64,000 bases of DNA from an uncultured bacterium (GCA_949284685.1 CASDWE010000002.1:784106-848105); one strand, 5' to 3'. Numbered from the stretch's first letter, positions 37,898 through 46,963 are shown. Numbers and translations are program-made. Notes: generated by a model from the letters alone, not told the origin.

Positions 37898-39034
37898 ATG
37901 ATTTATTTTGATAATGCCGCATCAACAAAGCCAGATAAAGATATCATTGATAAATATTGTGAAATTAATAATAAATATTTTGCAAATCCTTCATCTTTAA
38001 ATAGTTTTTCAAAAGAATGTGAATATTTATTTAACAAAGCAAAAAGCCAAATTTTGAATAATTTGCATCTTAAAAATTACAATATTATTTTTACAAGTGG
38101 GGCTAGTGAATCTAACTCGCTTGCCTTGATAGGTTATGTTATAAGAAATTTAAACAAGGGAAACCATATAATAGTAAGCGAAGTTGAACATGCTTCTATT
38201 TTAAACGCTGCTAAATTTTTGTCAGAAACATATAATGTTAAAGTTTCATATTTAAAAGTTAAAAATGATGGACAATTTGATATAGAACATTTTAAACAAT
38301 TAATAAATGATAAGACAATTTTAGTCTCTTTAATGCAAATAAATAATGAAATAGGAACAATTTATAATTTTGATGACATTAAATCAATTTTAAAAAAATA
38401 TCCAAAAGCTATTTTACATAGCGATGCTTGCCAAGGACTAGGGAAAGTTGATTGTGATTATAATATTTTTGATATGATGACTTTTTCCGCACATAAAATT
38501 CATGGTTTAAAGGGTTGTGGATGTCTCATTTTTAAAAATAATATCAAGTTATATCCTATAATTTTTGGTGGTAATCAACAATTAGAAATTAGAAGTGGGA
38601 CATTAGATATTGCTAATGCGGTATGTTTTGCGATGGCTATAAGAAAAGCGTTGAATGATTTTAAGACTAATTATTCCATAATTAAAAACATTCACGATGA
38701 AATTTATGATTATTTAAAACAAAACCCCAATTTATATGAATTAAATAGTCAATTTGATGATTGTCCATATATTATTAATTTTTCTTTAAAAACAAAGAAA
38801 GCATCGGTGGTTTGTGAAGCATTATCGATGAAAGGAATTATGCTTACAACTGTCAGTGCTTGTTCTAGTCATGTTGATTCATCAAGTTATGTTGTTAAAG
38901 CATTAAATAAAAATAAAGATATTTACAATAACACTCTTAGAATTTCATTCGATAAAAACAATACAATAGAAGATGCGAAAGCATTCATAAATATTCTAGA
39001 TGAAACAATTAAGGAGCTTAAAGATGCAAGATAA
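37898..39034 (+). CDS. Cysteine desulfurase (NifS/IscS family)
   Basis: 378 residues, PLP enzyme that takes sulfur from cysteine. The PLP lysine is in FSAHKIHGLKG, and the persulfide cysteine is in TVSACSSH. IYFDNAASTKPD is the N-terminus. Its overlap with thiI (11 bases) indicates that it supplies sulfur for tRNA 4-thiouridine, as NifZ does in Bacillus, rather than for iron-sulfur clusters. Confidence 0.93.
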   Translation: MIYFDNAASTKPDKDIIDKYCEINNKYFANPSSLNSFSKECEYLFNKAKSQILNNLHLKNYNIIFTSGASESNSLALIGYVIRNLNKGNHIIVSEVEHASILNAAKFLSETYNVKVSYLKVKNDGQFDIEHFKQLINDKTILVSLMQINNEIGTIYNFDDIKSILKKYPKAILHSDACQGLGKVDCDYNIFDMMTFSAHKIHGLKGCGCLIFKNNIKLYPIIFGGNQQLEIRSGTLDIANAVCFAMAIRKALNDFKTNYSIIKNIHDEIYDYLKQNPNLYELNSQFDDCPYIINFSLKTKKASVVCEALSMKGIMLTTVSACSSHVDSSSYVVKALNKNKDIYNNTLRISFDKNNTIEDAKAFINILDETIKELKDAR

Positions 39035-40205
39035 TTTATATTTAATGGTGCATTTTGGTGAACTAAATACAAAAGGCAAAAACAAAAAAGATTTTATTCA
39101 TCAATTAGCGAAAAATATTAAAAATTCGTTAAAAGATTTTGTTAATCTTTCTTATGACGTTCTTCATGATCATATTTATATAAAAGTTGATGAAATTTGC
39201 ATTGATGAAATAATAGACATTTTAAAAGATATTTCAGGAATTAAAAAAATCTCGATTGTTTATAAATGCCAAAAAGAAATCAATGATATTATTGATAACG
39301 TTTTTAAATTAATAGACAACGAAAAAGATAAAACATTTAAATTAAATTGCAAACGAGCTGATAAAACATTTTTGCCGCATTCTGATGAAATAATACATCA
39401 AATCGCCACTAAAATATTAAAAAATACAAATTTGAAAGTTGATGTACATAATCCAGATAAAAACATTCATATTGAAATAAGATATGAAGCTGCATATGTA
39501 TATTGTAAGTCGATTTTAGGAGCGGGTGGTTATCCATTAGGAGTCTCAGGAAAAGCATTAGTGATGTTAAGCGGTGGAATAGATTCGCCTGTCGCAGCAT
39601 ATATGATGATGAAAAGAGGTGTAAAAATAGAATGTATCCATTTTGCTTCACCTCCATATACACAAATTGGTGTCATTTATAAATTGTATGATTTATTGCA
39701 TGTTTTAAATCGTTATCAAGAAAAAATTAATCTTTTGATTGTACCGTTTACAAAAATTCAAGATGCGATATATTCAAATTGTCCTGAAAGCTATGCGATT
39801 ACAATTATGCGAAGAATGATGTATCGTATTAGCGAAGCTATTTTAAAGCAAAGAAAATGTTTAGCTATTGTTAATGGTGAATCAATTGGACAAGTTGCTA
39901 GCCAAACTCTTGTATCGATGGATACAATAAATAAAGTAACATCTAGTGTGGTTATTCGCCCGTTAGCGTGTTTTGATAAAGTTGATATTATAGATATTTC
40001 TAAAAAAATAAAAACTTATGATATTTCGATTCGTCCATATGAAGACTGCTGTACAATTTTTACTCCAAAAAATCCTAAAACATCGCCAAAAGAAGAAGAT
40101 GTTATTCCTTTTGAAAAGCGTTTTGATTATCAATCATTAATTGACGAGGCTATCAAAAATACAAAATTAGAGACAATTAGTTTAGATAATGAAAATGAAT
40201 TTTAA
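39024..40205 (+). CDS. thiI: tRNA 4-thiouridine synthase ThiI
   Basis: 393 residues: a ferredoxin-like/THUMP RNA-binding N-terminus and a PP-loop ATPase domain with LSGGIDSPVAAYMM. It thiolates U8 of tRNA. The C-terminal rhodanese domain is absent, as is normal in Firmicutes. The start at 39024 follows AAGGAG by eight bases; upstream in-frame ATGs lie in the desulfurase gene. A strong terminator follows. Confidence 0.93.
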   Translation: MQDNLYLMVHFGELNTKGKNKKDFIHQLAKNIKNSLKDFVNLSYDVLHDHIYIKVDEICIDEIIDILKDISGIKKISIVYKCQKEINDIIDNVFKLIDNEKDKTFKLNCKRADKTFLPHSDEIIHQIATKILKNTNLKVDVHNPDKNIHIEIRYEAAYVYCKSILGAGGYPLGVSGKALVMLSGGIDSPVAAYMMMKRGVKIECIHFASPPYTQIGVIYKLYDLLHVLNRYQEKINLLIVPFTKIQDAIYSNCPESYAITIMRRMMYRISEAILKQRKCLAIVNGESIGQVASQTLVSMDTINKVTSSVVIRPLACFDKVDIIDISKKIKTYDISIRPYEDCCTIFTPKNPKTSPKEEDVIPFEKRFDYQSLIDEAIKNTKLETISLDNENEF

Positions 40206-40231
40206 AAAAGTAAGCACAATGCTTACTTTTT
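40205..40231. terminator. Two-way terminator between thiI and rplT
   Basis: A twelve-base perfect stem (AAAAAGTAAGCA/TGCTTACTTTTT) with a CAA loop, A-run left and T-run right. Confidence 0.9.
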
Positions 40232-40256
40232 ATTTCAACTTAATATTTAATAATAC

Positions 40257-40604
40257 TTATTTTGAAACTGATTTAACTAAAGCTTCAAAACCTTTAAAAT
40301 CATTTATAGCCATTTCTGCTAACATCTTACGATTAATTTCAATATTATTAACTTTCAAGTTATGCATGAATTGACTATAAGAAACGTTGCACATTCTGCA
40401 AGCTGCATTTATTCTTCTAATCCATAATTTTCTAAAATCTCTTTTGATATTACGGCGATCGATATAAGCATAGCGATGTGAACGTAATACTTGTTCTTTT
40501 GCGGTTTTAAATAAAACGTGTTTGCTTCCCCAATAGCCTTTTGCTTGTTTTAAAATTTTTTTACGACGTGCGTGGGTAACAGTGCCGCCTTTAACTCTTG
40601 CCAT
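40257..40604 (-). CDS. rplT: 50S ribosomal protein L20
   Basis: 115 residues. [25 protein letters not shown] is recognisable at the N-terminus, and [11 protein letters not shown] in the globular domain. It is the last gene of infC-rpmI-rplT. L20 is the known feedback regulator of this operon in Firmicutes, acting on the leader upstream of infC. Confidence 0.97.
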   Translation of the reverse strand: MARVKGGTVTHARRKKILKQAKGYWGSKHVLFKTAKEQVLRSHRYAYIDRRNIKRDFRKLWIRRINAACRMCNVSYSQFMHNLKVNNIEINRKMLAEMAINDFKGFEALVKSVSK

Positions 40605-40615
40605 TGCTATACCTC

Positions 40616-40810
40616 CTATTTCTGAATGAGAAATTTAATTCTCTTATAATCAGTATTGTGCATAACTGATGCTTTTCTTAAATGTCTTTTTTGTTTGTGA
40701 GTTTTGTGTGGTGCTAAATGTGATGTGTAAGCGGAATGTCTCACAATTTTTCCGCTGCCTGTGACTTTAATTCTTTTTGTTAAAGCCTTTTTGCTTTTCA
40801 TTTTTGGCAT
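40616..40810 (-). CDS. rpmI: 50S ribosomal protein L35
   Basis: 64 residues. [21 protein letters not shown] and [15 protein letters not shown] are typical. It lies between infC and rplT with a GGAGG ribosome site. Confidence 0.96.
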   Translation of the reverse strand: MPKMKSKKALTKRIKVTGSGKIVRHSAYTSHLAPHKTHKQKRHLRKASVMHNTDYKRIKFLIQK

Positions 40811-40827
40811 ATTTTTTCCTCCTTACT

Positions 40828-41385
40828 TTACTGCTTTTTTGGAGCGATTATCGCAATTAATAGACGTCCATCTAATGAAGGTTGTCTTTCAACTTGTGAA
40901 AATTCACTAGTCAAGTCAATAAATTTTAATATTGTTTCCATACCAACTTCAGGATGAGCTAATTGACGTCCGCGGAAGCGAAGTGCAATTTTTACTTTAT
41001 TTCCATCTTGCAAGAAACTTATTGCCTTTTTTGCTTTGATTTGCATGTCATGAAGACCAATTTGTGGTGTTAGTTGTATTTCTTTATTTTCAACTACTTT
41101 TTGATTTTTCTTCGCCATTTTGGCCTTTTTTTGTTGCTCATAACGATACTTACCATAGTTAACAAGTTTACAAACTGGCGGATTAGAATTAGGTGAAACA
41201 CAAAGTAGATCTAATTCCATTTCATTAGCTTTTAATTGGGCATCACGGCTAGACATGGTACCTAATTGTTCACCATCATTACCGATAAGTCTTACTAAAG
41301 GAAAGCGTATCTGGCTGTTTAATAAGACATTATTTTTCTTATCTGGTTTTTGTTGTTGGTTTACTTGACTGTTGTTAGTTACGAT
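40828..41385 (-). CDS. infC: Translation initiation factor IF-3, non-AUG start
   Basis: 185 residues. NSQIRFPLVRLIGNDGEQLG, the linker rich in Lys (YRYEQQKKAKMAKKNQK), and LRFRGRQLAHPE in the C-domain identify IF-3, which checks initiator tRNA and keeps subunits apart. No ATG or well-placed GTG/TTG exists upstream of the conserved region. Downstream of AAGGAG (41395-41400) the readable codons are TTG (touching the site), ATA, AAT and ATC. ATC at 41385 has the most plausible spacing (nine bases). A rare AUU-type start is the known device by which IF-3 represses itself. Confidence 0.9.
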   Translation of the reverse strand: MVTNNSQVNQQQKPDKKNNVLLNSQIRFPLVRLIGNDGEQLGTMSSRDAQLKANEMELDLLCVSPNSNPPVCKLVNYGKYRYEQQKKAKMAKKNQKVVENKEIQLTPQIGLHDMQIKAKKAISFLQDGNKVKIALRFRGRQLAHPEVGMETILKFIDLTSEFSQVERQPSLDGRLLIAIIAPKKQ

Positions 41386-41394
41386 ATTTATCAA

Positions 41395-41525
41395 CTCCTT
41401 TTAAATAAAAAACGGGGCATAAGTGCACCCGTTAAATTTTAAAATATTAATTTAAGCAGCATTTTGCCAATCAATATATTTCGATCTGGCGAGAAGCGGG
41501 TGCCTCTTCTTTCTACCTCATTTCC
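41395..41525 (-). ncRNA. L20-type attenuator leader of the infC operon
   Basis: The untranslated leader contains GAGGCACCCGCTTCTC in its 5' half, where AGAAG/CTTCT forms a small hairpin showing GCACCCG in the loop. Its 3' half is an intrinsic terminator. GCACCCG (minus-strand reading at 41497-41503) is exactly complementary to CGGGTGC in the left arm of that terminator. Two exclusive folds are therefore possible: read-through or termination. Firmicute infC leaders are controlled this way by L20. Family membership is inferred from position and fold. Confidence 0.7.
41405..41433 (-). terminator. Attenuator terminator just upstream of infC
   Basis: On the minus strand AACGGG(T)GCA pairs with TGCCCCGTT around CTTA, followed by six Ts. 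It lies inside the leader, before the infC ribosome site, so it acts as an attenuator rather than as a gene-end terminator. Confidence 0.85.
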
Positions 41526-41532
41526 GTTTAAT

Positions 41533-41561
41533 ACAATACCAAAAATAATAATTAATATCAA
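41533..41561 (-). promoter_or_regulatory. Promoter of the infC-rpmI-rplT operon
   Basis: Minus-strand TTGATA and TATTGT with a 17-base spacer, just after the thrS stop. It predicts a leader of about 130 bases. Confidence 0.5.
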
Positions 41562-41567
41562 GAAGTT

Positions 41568-43340
41568 TTATTTATTTTTATAATGTTTTTTATTTTTAAT
41601 GTCATCAGTTAATAATTGCACAAATTCATTTACACTGACGGTGTGACTTTCTTTAAAAGAATATCTTCTAAATGTAACTTGATTTTCTTTTACTTCATTA
41701 TCGCCAATAACCACTGTTAATGGTATTTTTTTAACTTGTGAATTTCTTAGACGATAAGACAATTTTTCATTTGAATCATCTAAATTAACTCTAAATCCTA
41801 ATTCTTTTAGCTTTTTAGTTAATTGTTTGCAATATTCAAGATGATAATTATTATTAACTGGCAAAATATCTACTTGAATTGGTGCTAGCCAAGCTGGAAA
41901 AGCACCGCCATAATGTTCAATTAATATTCCAATAAATCTTTCTAAAGATCCAAGACAAGCACGATGGAGCATAATTGGCTCAACTTTTTCGCCATTTTCA
42001 TCGATGTATGACATCTCGAATCGATGTGGCAAATTCATATCTAACTGAATTGTTCCGCATTGCCAAATTCTACCCATAGAATCTTTTAATTTAAAATCTA
42101 ATTTTGGTCCATAGAACGCACCATCGCCGGGATTGATTTTATATTCTTTTCCGCTTGAAATTAATGCTTGTTTTAATATTTCTTCACTTTCATTCCAAAT
42201 TTCTATATCACCGATATAATCTTTTTCTGGTCGAGTGGAAAGTTCGATATGATATGGAAGTTCAAACACTTTATACATATCATCAAAAAACTTTAATAAA
42301 GTATTAATTTCACTTAATAGTTGATCTCTTCGACAATAGATATGCGCATCGTCTTGAGTGAATGTTCTCACTCTAAATAATCCGTTAAGAGCGCCACTTG
42401 CTTCATGTCGGTGAACTTTTCCTAATTCCGCCATACGGATAGGTAAATCGCGATAAGAATGCATTTCATTTTTATATACTAAAATTGAACCAGGGCAATT
42501 CATTGGTTTAACAGCAAAATCTTTTCCATCAATTTTTAAAGTATACATGTTGTCACGATAATGATCCCAATGCCCTGACGTTTCCCAAAGTTCACGAGAT
42601 AAAATAATTGGGGTTTCAATAAATTGATAATCATATTTTCGATGTTGTTCGTGCCAAAAATCCACTAACGAATTTTTAATTATCATTCCATTATTAAGCC
42701 AAAATGGAAAACCAGGACCAAATTCAGAAATCATAAACAAATTTAATTGTTTTCCTAATAAGCGATGATCGTTTCTTTTTCTTTCTTCGAGAATATTTAA
42801 ATAATCATCTAAATCTTGTCTATTAAAATATGATGTTCCATATATACGGGTCAACATCTTGTTTTTAGAATCGCCACGCCAATACGCACCAGCAATAGAT
42901 AATAATTTAAAATGACGAATTAATTCAGTTGAAAGAAGATGTGGTCCAGCACATAAATCAATAAAGTCGCCTTGTCTAAAAATAGTAATCATTCCTTCAA
43001 TTTCGTTTATTAATTCAATTTTATAAGGATTATCTTTGAATATTTCTAATGCTTGTTCTTTATTAACTTCTTCGCGAATAATTTTTTCATTTGTTTTAGC
43101 TATTTCAAGCATCTTCTTTTCAATATTAATTAAATCAGCGTCACTGATAGGCTCTTTAAAATCAATATCATAATAAAATCCTTCTTCAATCGCGGGTCCA
43201 AATCCAAATTTTGCATCAGGATATAAAATTGAAACCGCTTGGGCTAAAAGATGAGAAGTGGAGTGATTTAAAACTTCAAAAGCTTCGTGACTGTCTTTTT
43301 TAATTTCAAGAATTTCTCCTTTTTGATTAATGATTTTCAT
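41568..43340 (-). CDS. thrS: Threonyl-tRNA synthetase, TGS domain missing
   Basis: 590 residues. The editing domain is intact: HSTSH near residue 27 and DLCAGPH, the HxxxH and CxxxH zinc-type pairs that remove mischarged Ser. The catalytic core has MNCPGS (zinc Cys), GKVHRHEASGALNG (motif 2), QDDAHIY and MLHRACLGSLERF (motif 3). Only about 20 residues precede the editing domain, where most bacterial ThrRS have a TGS domain of 60 or more. The ribosome site AGGAGG fits the ATG used. Expression is under the T-box upstream. Confidence 0.96.
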   Translation of the reverse strand: MKIINQKGEILEIKKDSHEAFEVLNHSTSHLLAQAVSILYPDAKFGFGPAIEEGFYYDIDFKEPISDADLINIEKKMLEIAKTNEKIIREEVNKEQALEIFKDNPYKIELINEIEGMITIFRQGDFIDLCAGPHLLSTELIRHFKLLSIAGAYWRGDSKNKMLTRIYGTSYFNRQDLDDYLNILEERKRNDHRLLGKQLNLFMISEFGPGFPFWLNNGMIIKNSLVDFWHEQHRKYDYQFIETPIILSRELWETSGHWDHYRDNMYTLKIDGKDFAVKPMNCPGSILVYKNEMHSYRDLPIRMAELGKVHRHEASGALNGLFRVRTFTQDDAHIYCRRDQLLSEINTLLKFFDDMYKVFELPYHIELSTRPEKDYIGDIEIWNESEEILKQALISSGKEYKINPGDGAFYGPKLDFKLKDSMGRIWQCGTIQLDMNLPHRFEMSYIDENGEKVEPIMLHRACLGSLERFIGILIEHYGGAFPAWLAPIQVDILPVNNNYHLEYCKQLTKKLKELGFRVNLDDSNEKLSYRLRNSQVKKIPLTVVIGDNEVKENQVTFRRYSFKESHTVSVNEFVQLLTDDIKNKKHYKNK

Positions 43341-43358
43341 AAATACCTCCTAAATAAA

Positions 43359-43550
43359 ATAAAAAAGGTTTCCCTAAGGACGCATATATGCGCGGTACCA
43401 CCTTTATTTGTAATAACTTTTATTACACACTTAATTTCCTTTAACGACAGGTACGCTTAATTTCTTAAGAGACTAAAAAGTGGTATTAACTAGACTATTT
43501 ATTAAATCTTCCACCAAATGATTTATTCTCTATCTAAAATTATCTAGTTA
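43359..43550 (-). ncRNA. T-box riboswitch controlling thrS
   Basis: Minus-strand GGTGGTACCGCG at 43391-43402 is the invariant T-box sequence that pairs with the free CCA end of uncharged tRNA. Before it are a Stem I region with AGATAGAGAA-type bulge sequence and a candidate Thr specifier ACC at 43482-43484. After it AAAGG can pair either with the near CCTT (antiterminator) or with ACCTTT just before a T-run (terminator). Uncharged tRNA-Thr should turn thrS on. Confidence 0.9.
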
Positions 43551-43575
43551 ACATGTCTTTTATTATTGTCTATCA

Positions 43576-44535
43576 TTACGCTAATAAATCAATAAGATGA
43601 ATTAGTGGTTTATGGATGTCTCTTTCCATATTGAGAGCTTGCTCAATTGGAAGGTCGACAATGGTGTTTTTCTTCATGCCAACAACACGACCAGAAATAT
43701 CGTTTGCTAACAATTCAACTGCTGCAGCACCAAATCTTGAAGCGAGAATTCTATCTTCTGCTGATGGTGTGCCACCTCTTTGCAAACGACCAAGTATTTC
43801 GGCTTTAGCTTCAAAACCAGTATGTTCGCTAACGCGTTTAGCAAACTCATTAACATCCATTAAATTCTCACTTACTATAACAATAGCGTGACTTTTTTCT
43901 TTATCATGCATTGTTTTTAATTTATCAAAAATAACTTGTTCGTTTAATTGATGGTCATAAGTGATTGTAAGTTCAGCAGCTTCTGCAATACCAGCAAAGA
44001 TAGCAAGATCACCGCAATGACGTCCCATGACTTCGATAATACTGCAACGTTGATGACTAGAAGAAGTATCTTTAATTTTATCAACACAATCGCATATTGT
44101 ATTTAATGCAGTGTCAAACCCAATTGTTTTGTCAGTGCTTGCAACGTCATTATCAATTGTTCCAGGTATACCGATAACTGGATAACCTAATTTTGATAAA
44201 GCTAGCAAGCCTTTATAAGTACCATCACCACCAATACCAATCAGTGCATCAATATCATTATCTTTTAAATTTTGAATAGCTCTTTTTTGATACTCAACAT
44301 TTGCAAACTCAGGTAGACGGCTTGTCAAAATAATTGTTCCGCCTCGATTAATAATATCTTGAGTAAATTTTTTATCGACTTTTTTAATGTTGTTTTCACA
44401 TAGACCTTTATACCCATCATATACAACATAAGGTTCTATACCATGAGCAATACAAGCACGGATAACGGCACGGACACAAGCATTCATTCCAGGTGCATCG
44501 CCGCCACTTGTTAAGACTGCAATTTTTTTAACCAT
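43576..44535 (-). CDS. pfkA: 6-phosphofructokinase, ATP-dependent
   Basis: 319 residues, the usual length for bacterial PfkA. The N-terminus is VKKIAVLTSGGDAPGMNA. GGDGTYKG (nucleotide binding), PGTIDND and the catalytic TxGFDTA segment (KTIGFDTALN) are present, as is EVMGRHCGDLA. Gly in GGDGT after the first Asp is typical of ATP rather than PPi users. The ATG at 44535 follows GGAAAGGG. Together with the PPi-type enzyme at the left edge, the cell has two phosphofructokinases. Confidence 0.96.
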   Translation of the reverse strand: MVKKIAVLTSGGDAPGMNACVRAVIRACIAHGIEPYVVYDGYKGLCENNIKKVDKKFTQDIINRGGTIILTSRLPEFANVEYQKRAIQNLKDNDIDALIGIGGDGTYKGLLALSKLGYPVIGIPGTIDNDVASTDKTIGFDTALNTICDCVDKIKDTSSSHQRCSIIEVMGRHCGDLAIFAGIAEAAELTITYDHQLNEQVIFDKLKTMHDKEKSHAIVIVSENLMDVNEFAKRVSEHTGFEAKAEILGRLQRGGTPSAEDRILASRFGAAAVELLANDISGRVVGMKKNTIVDLPIEQALNMERDIHKPLIHLIDLLA

Positions 44536-44624
44536 AATTTTTCCCTTTCCTATAACGTTTATAAATATACCACAAATATTTAAACTTTTAGATATTTTTT
44601 TAAAATATCTTAAATTTTTTTCTT

Positions 44625-44709
44625 TTTTCCACATTTTTTATGCGTTGATCTATTGTTTATTAAGTCCCAGCGTTACTTTTTTAAATTAGTGATTTTCCAC
44701 ATTTCCACA
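44625..44709. promoter_or_regulatory. Three DnaA-box-like repeats before dnaB
   Basis: TTTTCCACA at 44625-44633 and at 44693-44701, and ATTTCCACA at 44701-44709, each differ from TTATCCACA by one or two bases. Two are head-to-tail and share a base. They lie between pfkA and dnaB, upstream of the dnaB promoter. Such sequences also occur by chance in AT-rich DNA. Confidence 0.3.
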
Positions 44710-44744
44710 TTATTTATTTAATATTATAAATTTAAAAATTTATT

Positions 44745-44753
44745 TGCTATAAT
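44745..44753 (+). promoter_or_regulatory. Extended -10 promoter of dnaB-dnaI
   Basis: TGCTATAAT is an extended -10 element 22 bases before the dnaB ATG at 44776; no good -35 is seen. The AAAAGGA ribosome site follows. Confidence 0.55.
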
Positions 44754-44775
44754 AGGCAAGGTAAAAAGGATAGTT

Positions 44776-46080
44776 ATGGAAATATTGTCAAAAGATGATA
44801 CTTACTCAGTGGAATATGGTTCTTTAATTTCTAATTTAGATTGTAGTCTGGTTTTAGATTTATATATGCCTATTATTGGCTATGAAGCTACAATTATTTA
44901 TTTTATTTTGGAAAACGAAGCCAAAAAGAATGCTGTTTTTAAAGAAAAAAGTTTATATGATTTAACTATATTAAGTGGTTTATCTCTTGGTTCTTTTGCA
45001 CAAAATAAAGAAAAATTAGAAGCTATTGGATTAATACAAACATTAAAAAAGCATCAACAAAATAACAATGCTTTTATTTTTTATGTTTATGCTCCTAAAG
45101 ATCCAAAGGATTTTTTTGATGATGTATTGCTAACTGGATTATTAGAAAATAAAATCGGAAAAAGGCAAATACAAATTATTAAAAAATATTATCAAAAAAG
45201 TAAACTTCTTGATAATGATTATGTTAATACATCCGCTCATTTTGGAGAAGTTTTTAAACCAAACTATATAAGAGATTTTCAAACCGGAATTATAAAAGAA
45301 GATTTGTTTTCACATAGAAACAATAATATTGAATTAACATTTGATTACGATGAATTCATTAAAAATATAGTTAATAATAGCCAAATATCTAAAACAATTT
45401 TTACTAAAGATATCTTAAAAGAAATCAAAAGATTGGCGAATTTATACGGAATGAACGAACAAACTTGTGCAAGATATGTTATCGAATGTTTTAATCCGCT
45501 TTCAGAAGAAAAAATTAATTTTGAGAAATTGAACCGCTTATTTCAAAAAAATATCAAATTTCCTATTTTTTATGAAAACAATAAAACTGATAATTTAGAA
45601 AAAAATCTTATTTCATCAAATTCAAAATTAGCCCAAAAAATAAATTTAATGGAAACGCTTTCTTGTAAAGATTTTTTAACAATTTTGCAAAATAATGTTA
45701 GTCCAGTTCAAAGCGATTTAAATTTAATTGATGATTTAAGTCGCAATTTGCAGTTAAGGCCTTGCGTTATAAACGCTCTTATTGATTATACTTTACAAAA
45801 AAATGGTAATGTTTTATCTCGAGCGTATGTTGAAAAAGTTGGTGCTTCTTTAAAAAGAGAAAGAATTGAAACTGCATATGATGCGATGATATTTTTACTT
45901 GAAAGCAATAAAAAAACCAAAAAGAAAAAACAATATAATAGTAATAAAGAAACAAGTATATCCAATGAAGTAACAAATAATAATTTAACACAAACTAATG
46001 ATAAAAATGATGACATGCTTAAAAAGCAGTGGACAGAATTGATGAAAGAATTTGATAAAGGTGAAGCAAACAATGAATAA
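44776..46080 (+). CDS. dnaB: Replication initiation and membrane attachment protein DnaB
   Basis: 434 residues, Firmicute DnaB (not the helicase). It has an N-terminal winged-helix region (LDLYMPIIGYEATIIYFIL), a middle DnaD-like helical region, a second (YDAMIFLLE) and a Lys/Asn-rich tail. With DnaD and DnaI it loads the replicative helicase at oriC and at PriA-marked restart sites. It overlaps dnaI by eight bases. nrdR, often upstream, is absent. Confidence 0.9.
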   Translation: MEILSKDDTYSVEYGSLISNLDCSLVLDLYMPIIGYEATIIYFILENEAKKNAVFKEKSLYDLTILSGLSLGSFAQNKEKLEAIGLIQTLKKHQQNNNAFIFYVYAPKDPKDFFDDVLLTGLLENKIGKRQIQIIKKYYQKSKLLDNDYVNTSAHFGEVFKPNYIRDFQTGIIKEDLFSHRNNNIELTFDYDEFIKNIVNNSQISKTIFTKDILKEIKRLANLYGMNEQTCARYVIECFNPLSEEKINFEKLNRLFQKNIKFPIFYENNKTDNLEKNLISSNSKLAQKINLMETLSCKDFLTILQNNVSPVQSDLNLIDDLSRNLQLRPCVINALIDYTLQKNGNVLSRAYVEKVGASLKRERIETAYDAMIFLLESNKKTKKKKQYNSNKETSISNEVTNNNLTQTNDKNDDMLKKQWTELMKEFDKGEANNE

Positions 46081-46963
46081 ACTAGATTTGAACTTAAAAT
46101 TAGATGATGATCAAAAAATTCTAGATGAAATGTATCAAAAATATTTATCATGCCCTGAAGCGATTGATTATATGAAAAAAAATAATATAGATGATGAAAT
46201 TGTTAAAAAATATATCGTTAGAGTAAATGATTTTGTTGATGATTTAATATATTGTAAGAATTGTAAAGGTGCAAAATTTTGTCAAAAAGATAATCCACTA
46301 ACAATTCGAAATATCGTTTATAGAAATGGTGTTATCTCTTTAAATTTAACCCCTTGCAGAGTGTTGGAAGAAAAATTTAAAATTGAAAATAAATTTTATA
46401 TTAAAGATATTCCTAGTGATTATTTAAATTGCACATTAAAAAGTGTTGATTTTAATTCTTTAAGATATCCATTGATGCAACAGTTTAGTAATTTTTTAAA
46501 TAAAAATGATTCGCAATGGATTTATATTGAAGGCGTTTTAGGAACTGGAAAAACTTTTTTAGCTAGTGCTTTTATCAATCAAATAAGTCAAACAAAAGAT
46601 ATGACAATTTCTTTTTTAAATTGTTCAATTCGCTTTAAAGAGCTTAATGATTTATCTTATCAAGACAAAGAAGAATTTAATCGTTTGATGGATAATATTT
46701 GTAATTGCGACATCTTAGTTTTGGATGATTTTGGAAACGAATATAAAAATGATTTTATTCGCGATGGAATATTGTTTAATATAATTTCTCGCCGTTTATC
46801 GAATAAAAAATTAACGATTTTTACTAGCGAATTTACTATTAATGAAATTGAAAAATTGTATTCTTTTACTAAAGCAGGAGAAATACGTAGTAAACAACTA
46901 ACAAATATGATAAGAAGAGGTTGTCAAAAAGAATTTAATTTAGGCGATCTTTCAATTTATTAA
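46073..46963 (+). CDS. dnaI: Primosomal protein DnaI (helicase loader)
   Basis: 296 residues, AAA+ ATPase that loads the replicative helicase. The N-terminal helicase-binding domain carries the zinc-type cysteines CKNCKGAKFC. Walker A GVLGTGKT is at residues 154-161, Walker B is ILVLDDFGNEY, and the C-terminal sensor arginines lie in IRSKQLTNMIRRG. The start at 46073 lies inside the end of dnaB. Its last 29 bases overlap, on the opposite strand, the end of the MutM-CoaE fusion. Confidence 0.93.
   Translation: MNKLDLNLKLDDDQKILDEMYQKYLSCPEAIDYMKKNNIDDEIVKKYIVRVNDFVDDLIYCKNCKGAKFCQKDNPLTIRNIVYRNGVISLNLTPCRVLEEKFKIENKFYIKDIPSDYLNCTLKSVDFNSLRYPLMQQFSNFLNKNDSQWIYIEGVLGTGKTFLASAFINQISQTKDMTISFLNCSIRFKELNDLSYQDKEEFNRLMDNICNCDILVLDDFGNEYKNDFIRDGILFNIISRRLSNKKLTIFTSEFTINEIEKLYSFTKAGEIRSKQLTNMIRRGCQKEFNLGDLSIY

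Noticed and set aside
40189-40374. Small plus-strand gene after thiI
   Set aside because: It is antisense to rplT, spans a terminator and has no ribosome site.
41386-41394. TTG at 41394 as infC start
   Set aside because: It touches the Shine-Dalgarno sequence, leaving no spacer.
44536-44634. 33-residue N-terminal extension of PfkA
   Set aside because: It is unlike PfkA, and ATG 44535 has a ribosome site and gives the normal 319 residues.
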